A stretch of DNA of 10,567 nt from Myxococcales bacterium UBA1203 (GTDB lineage: Bacteria; Myxococcota; Myxococcia; Myxococcales; UBA5297). The notes beneath the pieces were generated by a model. It did no database searches. It saw only the letters and a list, made by a program, of their open reading frames with translations, and was not told the DNA's origin. How positions within the stretch are numbered: the stretch's first letter is position 1; every line of letters begins with the position of its first letter. Both the position numbers and the translations under genes were made by a program. The stretch lies in NCBI GenBank assembly GCA_002309695.1, contig DBXV01000002.1, forward strand, positions 8,383 through 18,949, in the 5' to 3' direction. Positions 6,150 through 10,567 of this stretch are shown one piece after another.

Positions 6150-6545
6150 TTAGGGGGAGAGAGGAAGGAAAAAGGAAGAATTAATATAATAAAAACATTT
6201 ATTATGAAGCACAGGTCGAGGGGTGAATGGGGGAGAGAGGAAAGAAAAAAAGGAAGAAAATAAAATAATTAAAATTATTTTTGCAAAGAGGTCGAGGGGG
6301 TTGGGGAGAGAGGAAGGAAAAACAAAGGAAGAAGATAATTAAAATTATTTTATGGAGTGGTCGAGGGGGCTAGTGGGGGGCGTGGAGAGAGAAAAAAACA
6401 AAGAATGAGAGAATAAAATCGTTAAAATCGTTTTTACAAAGAGGTCGAGGAGGTGGGGTAGTGGGGGGTACAAAGAAAGAGGTAATATAATAAAAGCATT
6501 TATTATAAAGCACAGAACGAGGAGAGCGTGGAGAAAGAGGAAAAT
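6150..6545. repeat. Purine-rich degenerate tandem array with AT palindromes
   Basis: The plus strand is almost pure purine between AT-rich palindromes. The motif GGTCGAGG recurs at 6214, 6290, 6359 and 6443, with a degenerate form at 6515 (spacings 76, 69, 84, 72). Each unit has two G-runs a few bases apart, an A/G tract, then an AT segment. Perfect palindromes in the AT segments include ATAATAAA/TTTATTAT at 6186-6205 and 6487-6506, AAAATAATT/AATTATTTT at 6262-6281 and ATAATT/AATTAT at 6335-6348. No coding potential is credible. Confidence 0.75.
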
Positions 6546-6777
6546 AAAAAAAGAAAAGAAATATAAAATCACATTTTGGGCAACCACATGGGGTCTGAGG
6601 CGACCACACAGGGCCGTCCCTGCTTTCATCCAAACGACATTTCCCTTCCAAGCATCTATCGCCCGGCAGCGTCCTGAATTTCCCGACGAACCCCCCAAAT
6701 TCCCTATTGCAATTTTTTGGAAGGCGAGTAAAAGGCCCGCCCACTTTTTGGAAAGATTTTTACGGAATGGCTCACTG
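6546..6777. other. Gene-less segment with a GC-rich short repeat
   Basis: GGCAACCACATGGGGTC (6579-6595) is repeated 20 bases later as GGCGACCACACAGGGCC (6599-6615), four mismatches in 17. I recognise this GGCGACCACA...GGGTCGCC style as a kind of short interspersed repeat found in many unrelated bacterial genomes, from memory only. Minus-strand open frames here read through the purine-rich array and are probably spurious. The promoter for the next gene should lie in the last hundred bases but is not evident. Confidence 0.5.
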
Positions 6778-7221
6778 ATGCGTCCATGCCGCCCTCAGAA
6801 AAACCTCCTGATCGCCCTGCTGCTCGTGCTGAGCATGCTGGGCGCAGAATTTCTGTCGATGGCGCATCAGGTGACCAGCCGGCACTTTTTCTGTTTTGCG
6901 CACGGACATCTCGTCGATGCCGACGAACCTGAGCCGCTGAGGAAGGGGATCGCGGCCGCTTCGGATTCTTCGGAACCCGGAGAAACGGCGTCACCATCCG
7001 GGGTGCTCCGTGCGCTTTCTTTTCTGGCCGAACGTCTTCGCCACAGCCACTGCGACAAGACGGTTTTTCTGCGCGTCGGTGAATACCTCGACCCACCGCT
7101 GTCGTCGTCTGTGCCGCCGGTCCAATCGGCAGCGCCGGATTCCTTTCCCGCGGAGTTTTCCCAATCCGGCATCGACCTTCTCTTCCTGGCCCCCAAAAAT
7201 TCGCCGCCGCTTTCGTCCTGA
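6778..7221 (+). CDS. Short secreted His/Cys protein upstream of metal-uptake operon
   Basis: I start it at the ATG at 6778 (147 residues) because a good signal segment follows (residues 8-23, NLLIALLLVLSMLGAE). The TTG at 6748 would add ten residues without a better ribosome-binding site. After the signal comes RHFFCFAHGHLVDADE (His36, Cys39, His42, His44, then acidic residues), and later RHSHCDK (His89, His91, Cys92); these could bind a metal ion such as zinc. The rest is low-complexity Ser/Pro/Glu. The C-terminal quarter is Pro- and Ser-rich. I do not recognise a named family. Its position before a zinc-type uptake operon and its His/Cys pattern suggest a periplasmic metal-binding role, which is inference. 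A terminator overlaps its stop codon, so it is transcribed apart from the operon. Confidence 0.65.
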   Translation: MRPCRPQKNLLIALLLVLSMLGAEFLSMAHQVTSRHFFCFAHGHLVDADEPEPLRKGIAAASDSSEPGETASPSGVLRALSFLAERLRHSHCDKTVFLRVGEYLDPPLSSSVPPVQSAAPDSFPAEFSQSGIDLLFLAPKNSPPLSS

Positions 7222-7241
7222 AAGCGGCGCTTTCCTTTTTG
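7205..7241 (+). terminator. Rho-independent terminator overlapping a stop codon
   Basis: A perfect 10-bp stem, CGCCGCTTTC (7205-7214) with GAAAGCGGCG (7220-7229), loop GTCCT, is followed by CTTTCCTTTTTG. The TGA stop of the His/Cys protein (7219-7221) lies at the loop and the second arm. Confidence 0.85.
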
Positions 7242-7354
7242 TCTTCGGGACAGAGCGTCCGGCTCTCTTTCCGCGCGGCGGCTCCTGATTGTTTCAGGGT
7301 TTCAGGCCACTTGGGTCATTGGATGGATCCATGTGTACGCCCTGAATCTGAGCT

Positions 7355-7398
7355 GCCTGCCGGAAACAGGACGTGCGCACTCCTGAAAACCGGCAGGC
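7355..7398 (+). promoter_or_regulatory. 44-nt two-tier hairpin in the leader
   Basis: GCCTGCCGG (7355-7363) pairs perfectly with CCGGCAGGC (7390-7398). After an A-rich internal loop (AAA/AAAA), CAGGA (7367-7371) pairs with TCCTG (7381-7385). The apical part is CGTGCGCAC. No T-run follows, so it is not a simple terminator. Confidence 0.6.
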
Positions 7399-7413
7399 GC
7401 CGCACCCAGTCAT

Positions 7414-7464
7414 GGCCAGTCTTTGGCCGATTTTTGGCCGATGATGAGGAAGCCCAAGGCCGAT
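7414..7464 (+). repeat. GGCC(GAT) motifs in 11-bp phase
   Basis: GGCC occurs at 7414, 7425, 7436 and 7458, all multiples of 11 bases apart with one position (7447) skipped. The second and third are within the tandem direct repeat TTTGGCCGAT, and the fourth also reads GGCCGAT. Equal helical phasing suggests a protein-binding array, but it may be a chance short duplication. Confidence 0.5.
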
Positions 7465-7522
7465 GCGCGCGCTCAGCGGATTTTTCGGACGCATGCCATG
7501 CGGATAATCCGTGAGTGTGCGC

Positions 7523-7579
7523 GGCGGCATTTCTTCCCCGTCCGGCCGGAATGAACTGGCCGGCGTGTCCGGTGCCGCC
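7523..7579 (+). promoter_or_regulatory. Compound hairpin in the leader
   Basis: An outer stem GGCGGCA (7523-7529) with TGCCGCC (7573-7579) encloses CCGGCC (7542-7547) pairing with GGCCGG (7558-7563). The sequence CTTTTCC follows, a weak U-tract, so an attenuator is possible. Confidence 0.45.
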
Positions 7580-7596
7580 CTTTTCCTGCTCTGTAT

Positions 7597-7727
7597 GGAG
7601 AAGAGAATTCCCTGAGCGGAGTTCTCCGGAAAGGGGCGCGTGCGGGCCGCCGGGGAGAGCTTGGCCGTTCGGCGCCTGCATGCCGGGTGTCGGCAGGGGC
7701 TCTCCATGCCCTTTTTCAGGAGAACTC
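7597..7727 (+). promoter_or_regulatory. Candidate ribosome-binding-site switch before the porin gene
   Basis: GAGTTCTCC (7619-7627) is perfectly complementary to GGAGAACTC (7719-7727), which contains the ribosome-binding site and ends at the base before the ATG. TTCTCC (7622-7627) can instead pair with GGAGAA (7597-7602) upstream. Between them another stem, GGAGAGC with GCTCTCC, and TGCCG with CGGCA inside it, would bring the ends together. Confidence 0.55.
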
Positions 7728-9119
7728 ATGTCCACAACGCATCTGTCCGGCCGCATCCGGCAGGAACGCTCCTCGTCGGCGTTCCCCGGTGCAGCCAGAG
7801 CGGCCCTTCTGGCCGCATTCCCTTTGCTGTTCGCGCCCTGCGCTGCCTTTGCGCAGGAGGCTTCCGCTCCATCCGCATCTGAATCCGCATCTGAAAATCC
7901 AGCTGCCCCGGCAAAAAGCAGCCCGGAGACCTCCTCTGACGCAGAACTCTCGCCTGAGGAGCTGGCCGAACTTGAGGCGGCACTCGCCAAAGACGCCGCA
8001 GCAGCTCCGGCCTCCTCCGCGTCGGATGGAGAAAAGAAAAGCGGCATCGCGGCGGCCCTCGCCAACTTCAATCCCGACATCGCCGTGATCCTCGACGTGG
8101 CGGGCGGCTGGTATTCGGGAGACGGCAAGGCCGTCACCGCAGGTGGGCACGATCCGCAGAAGACCGGCTTCACGCTCCAGCAGCTGGAACTTTCGCTGGG
8201 CAAGGCGGTCGATCCCTACTTCCGCTTCGACGCCAACATCGTCTTCAGCCAGTTCGGCGTGGAGGTGGAGGAGGCCTACGCCACCACTCTGGGGCTGCCC
8301 GCCAGCCTGCAGCTGCGCGTGGGCCAGTTTCTGACCCGCGCCGGCCGCCTGAACCCCACGCATCCGCACACCTGGGAGTTCATCGACCAGAACTTCGCCC
8401 TGACGCGCATTTTCGGCGGCGAGGGCAATCGCGGCCTTGGGCTGGAGCTCTCGTGGCTCACGCCGCTTCCCTGGTACGCGGAGATTGTCCTCTCGGCCAC
8501 GGACGCCGCCGGTGCCTCGACCGCGCGCTCGTTTCTGGGCGGCGGCGACTACGACCTCGATTCGCCCCTGGATTTCCAGCTGACGGCGGCCCTCAAGCAG
8601 TTCTTCCCGCTCACAGACGCGCTTTCGCTGAACGTGGGCCTCACCGCCATCACGGGACCCAACGCCTCGGGCAACGGCAACCGCACCGACATCTACGGCC
8701 TGGATCTCTATCTGCGCTGGCGGCCCGTCTCCGGCGAGACGCTGAGGTGGGTGGCCATTCAGGGCGAGGTGTTCTGGCGGCGGCGGCAGATTCCCGGCGA
8801 CCTCCTTCAGGACGTGAACGCCTATCTCCAGGGCGTGTGGCGGTTCGCCGACCGGTGGAGCGCGGCCCTTCGTTACGAGTGGGGAAGCCCCTCGTGGGAC
8901 AGCGACGGAAAAACCTCGCTGAGAGACCCGATCGACCCCGCGTGGACGCGCCACCGCCACAGGGCGAGCGCCGCCGTCACCTTCCATCCCAGCGAGTTTT
9001 CGCGCGTCCGGCTCCAGGCCGCGCGCGACGACGCGCCGAACCTCGCCAAAGACCCCGTCTGGTCTGTCTTTCTGGCCGCTGAATTCAGCGTGGGCGCCCA
9101 CGGGGCGCACGCCTTTTGA
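7728..9119 (+). CDS. Porin-like outer-membrane beta-barrel of a zinc-type uptake operon
   Basis: 463 residues from the ATG at 7728, chosen because CAGGAG lies 5 nt before it and a signal peptide follows (residues 1-42, cleavage after AFA). Residues 43-105 are an Ala/Ser/Pro/Glu linker with a short helix (SPEELAELEAALAKD). The barrel starts about residue 110 (NPDIAVILDVAGGWYSG) and shows alternating strands and conserved blocks: QQLELSLGKAVDPYFRFDANI, QVGQF-like LRVGQFLTRAGRLNPTHPH, RRRQIPGDLLQDVNAY and TFHPSEFSRVRLQ. It ends in GAHGAHAF, with a terminal Phe typical of outer-membrane barrels. No TonB plug domain is present, although related proteins are, as far as I recall, sometimes labelled zinc-regulated outer-membrane receptors. 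It is 17 bases before the metal-binding-protein gene. Most likely it passes metal or a metal complex across the outer membrane; the substrate is inferred from context. Confidence 0.8.
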   Translation: MSTTHLSGRIRQERSSSAFPGAARAALLAAFPLLFAPCAAFAQEASAPSASESASENPAAPAKSSPETSSDAELSPEELAELEAALAKDAAAAPASSASDGEKKSGIAAALANFNPDIAVILDVAGGWYSGDGKAVTAGGHDPQKTGFTLQQLELSLGKAVDPYFRFDANIVFSQFGVEVEEAYATTLGLPASLQLRVGQFLTRAGRLNPTHPHTWEFIDQNFALTRIFGGEGNRGLGLELSWLTPLPWYAEIVLSATDAAGASTARSFLGGGDYDLDSPLDFQLTAALKQFFPLTDALSLNVGLTAITGPNASGNGNRTDIYGLDLYLRWRPVSGETLRWVAIQGEVFWRRRQIPGDLLQDVNAYLQGVWRFADRWSAALRYEWGSPSWDSDGKTSLRDPIDPAWTRHRHRASAAVTFHPSEFSRVRLQAARDDAPNLAKDPVWSVFLAAEFSVGAHGAHAF

Positions 9120-9136
9120 GAGGGAGGAACACATCT

Positions 9137-10111
9137 ATGAAACGCACAAAACAGTTTGAATCGAAGACAGGCGCCATCCGCGCGCTTCTGACCGCTCTCA
9201 TCGCGCTCTTCTCGCTCCTGACAGTTCCCGCCGCTTTTGCGGCTGAGGTCGAAGTGGTGGCCACTGTCCCGGCGCTTGCCGCGATTGCCCGCGAAGTGGG
9301 CGGCGCGCGCGTCTCCGTCACCTCCCTCTCGCTCCCCAGTCAGGATCCGCACTTCGTCGATGCCCGGCCCAGCCTCGCACTCGCGCTGAACCGCGCTGAC
9401 CTGCTCCTCTCGGTCGGCCTCGAACTGGAACAGGGGTGGCTGCCCACGCTGCTCACCGGCGCGCGCAATCCCAAAATTCAGCCGGGTGCGCCGGGCCATC
9501 TCGACTGCTCTGCCTTTGTCCATCTTCTCGGCGTTCCGCAGGGGCCGGTGGACAGGCGCATGGGCGACGTCCACGCGGGCGGCAATCCGCACTACCTGTT
9601 CGCCCCGAAGAACGCGCTTCCCGTGGCCAGGGCCGTCGCAGACCGGCTCTCGCAAATCGACCCCGAGGGCGCCGCCGCTTACGACGACGGCGCGAAGAAA
9701 TTCAGCGCCGCGCTCACCTCCCGCATCGAGGGCTGGGAGAAGCGGATGGCGCCGTTCAGAGGGCGGGCCATCATCAGCTACCATTCGAGCTGGCTCTATC
9801 TGGCCGACTGGCTCGGCCTCCGCGAGGTGGCGTTCATCGAGCCCAAGCCCGGCATCGCACCAACGCCCGCGCACGTGACGAAGGTTCTGGCCGCAGGCCG
9901 CCGCGAAAAGGTCGGCGCGATTCTCCAGGAGACCTTCTACGCGGACAGCACGTCCCGCCTCATCGCGGAGAAAATTCCCGCGAAGCTGGTGAAGCTCTCC
10001 GGCGGGCCCGATTTCCGGGGCGGTCAGAGCTACGGCGACTCCATCGAGGCGCTCATCAGCGCCGTGCAGGCAGCCCTTTCCGAAGGGGCGGAACAGGGGG
10101 CGGCGAAATGA
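9137..10111 (+). CDS. ZnuA-type metal ABC transporter substrate-binding protein
   Basis: 324 residues from the ATG at 9137, with GGGAGG 9 nt upstream; the earlier in-frame start at 9116 overlaps the porin stop and lacks a site. A signal peptide (1-36, cleavage near AFAA) precedes a cluster A-I (ZinT/ZnuA/PsaA-like) binding protein. Likely metal ligands are His72 in QDPHF, His152 in GNPHY and His216 in YHSSW, with a C-terminal acidic residue as the fourth. DVHAGGNPHYLF and the FIEPKPGIAPTPAHV block are typical of the family. It lacks the long His-rich loop seen in ZnuA of enterobacteria. It should capture zinc (or manganese) in the periplasm for an inner-membrane ABC permease, presumably encoded downstream of the window. 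The stop overlaps the next start as ATGA. Confidence 0.9.
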   Translation: MKRTKQFESKTGAIRALLTALIALFSLLTVPAAFAAEVEVVATVPALAAIAREVGGARVSVTSLSLPSQDPHFVDARPSLALALNRADLLLSVGLELEQGWLPTLLTGARNPKIQPGAPGHLDCSAFVHLLGVPQGPVDRRMGDVHAGGNPHYLFAPKNALPVARAVADRLSQIDPEGAAAYDDGAKKFSAALTSRIEGWEKRMAPFRGRAIISYHSSWLYLADWLGLREVAFIEPKPGIAPTPAHVTKVLAAGRREKVGAILQETFYADSTSRLIAEKIPAKLVKLSGGPDFRGGQSYGDSIEALISAVQAALSEGAEQGAAK

Positions 10112-10567
10112 AAATTTCCTCCCGTTTCTCTCTGTTCGCATCCGCGCTTTTCGCGCTCCTCAGCGTCACTTCCTCCGGCTGCGCCATCGGCGGCGGCGAT
10201 CCGTTTGCCGCTGTCGAGCCGACGCTCTCCGCCGAAATTCACTTTCACGACGAGGACATGACGCCCGACGGCTGGCTTCAGCTCGAAGACGGCGGCCTTC
10301 TCAAAGTCGAGCAGGCGTCCCTTACCGTCGGCGAAGTTCGCGTCCTCGCCACCTCGGCCAAAAGCTCCGTCACGGCCTTTGACCCGGCCCATCCGCCCGA
10401 GGGCTATTCGCTCTGCCACGGCGGCCACTGCCACGCGGACGACGGCACGCTGAAATCCTACGCGGAAATCGAGGCCGAGCTTCTGGGCGGCGATGCCTCC
10501 GCGCTCTCCACCGCACTGACGCTGACTTCGGGAACGCCGCTGAATCTCCTCGATGAAGAGGCCGTGA
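10108..10567 (+). CDS. His/Cys-rich lipoprotein, 3' end off window
   Basis: The start ATG overlaps the preceding stop by four bases (ATGA), showing translational coupling. The first 153 residues are in the window. A signal segment (7-21) leads to Cys25 in SSGC, a plausible lipobox. Probable metal-binding clusters are EIHFHDED (His45, His47, acidic residues) and CHGGHCH (Cys103, His104, His107, Cys108, His109). I do not recognise a named family. Position in the operon and these motifs suggest an envelope-anchored zinc-binding protein that works with the binding protein or the porin, which is inference. Confidence 0.75.
   Translation, partial: MKISSRFSLFASALFALLSVTSSGCAIGGGDPFAAVEPTLSAEIHFHDEDMTPDGWLQLEDGGLLKVEQASLTVGEVRVLATSAKSSVTAFDPAHPPEGYSLCHGGHCHADDGTLKSYAEIEAELLGGDASALSTALTLTSGTPLNLLDEEAV

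Larger units (their letters stand above)
7242..7727 (+). promoter_or_regulatory. Long structured leader of the porin-metal uptake operon
   Basis: About 490 bases without a supported gene; an in-frame upstream extension of the porin ORF begins at 7515 but has no signal-peptide or codon support. The region contains a 44-nt hairpin (7355-7398), a phased GGCC series (7414-7464), a compound hairpin (7523-7579) and a ribosome-binding-site-sequestering element (7597-7727). I could not match it to a known riboswitch class; in particular no cobalamin box is visible. A promoter is expected here but I cannot place it. Confidence 0.5.

Noticed and set aside
6345..6744. Two minus-strand open frames of about 120 codons
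   Set aside because: They read through the purine array and short repeats, giving low-complexity Phe/Leu/Ser runs with no homology I trust.
7290..7420. Cobalamin riboswitch in the operon leader
   Set aside because: There are strong hairpins, but the conserved B12 box and the core of that class are not present.
7515..7727. N-terminal extension of the porin ORF
   Set aside because: No ribosome-binding site at the upstream start. The ATG at 7728 has one and is followed by a signal peptide.
8873..10141. A 422-codon minus-strand open frame opposite the porin and ZnuA-type genes
   Set aside because: High-GC antisense shadow: no signal or domain, while the plus-strand genes have clear motifs, ribosome-binding sites and operon spacing.

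Overview
The window reads as bacterial, and several traits suggest a deltaproteobacterial-type lineage (Myxococcota, Bradymonadota or relatives). These are lipoproteins with Asp-Ala-Gly-rich linkers carrying FGE-sulfatase domains, a secreted caspase-like protein, and a porin / zinc-binding-protein pair of a kind I associate with myxobacteria. This placement is inference from gene style, not from a marker gene. By eye, composition changes near 6600-6750. The left part is mixed, with AT-rich intergenic DNA, repeats and broken genes. The right part is uniformly GC-rich and looks like a conserved operon.

Left part. Positions 1-1367 (minus) hold an AAA/DUF4143 ATPase broken by a nonsense codon and a frameshift close to its start. 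Next come a 33-bp tandem repeat (1377-1487), a short decayed fragment of an FGE-domain gene (1517-1582, minus) and an intact Cys-rich DUF3795 protein (1590-1928, minus). A tandem duplication follows (2063-3246 and 3249-4462). Each unit has the same promoter, the same ~75-nt structured leader, an FGE-domain lipoprotein gene and the same 3' hairpin terminator. In both units a run of nine G lies between two alternative start codons, so tract length decides whether the lipoprotein is made from the ribosome-binding-site-linked ATG, from an internal ATG, or not at all. This is the best candidate in the window for an undescribed system: a small phase-variable family of FGE-fold surface lipoproteins. 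A convergent gene for a secreted, EF-hand-containing caspase-like protein (4465-5823, minus) shares the terminator area.

Middle (5824-6777). I see no convincing gene. It holds three consecutive GC-rich hairpins, a degenerate purine-rich array with ~70-84 bp spacing and AT palindromes, and a widespread-looking GC-rich short repeat.

Right part. A short secreted His/Cys protein (6778-7221) ends in a strong terminator. After a ~490-nt structured, gene-less leader comes a metal-uptake operon: a porin-like outer-membrane beta-barrel (7728-9119), a ZnuA-type metal-binding protein (9137-10111) and a His/Cys-rich lipoprotein that runs off the window (10108-). The leader contains an 11-bp-phased GGCC series and a 9-bp stem that would hide the porin ribosome-binding site, with a competing alternative pairing. 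It is therefore a candidate cis-regulatory RNA. The operon genes probably act together to bring zinc or a related metal across the outer membrane and hand it to an ABC permease encoded beyond the window.
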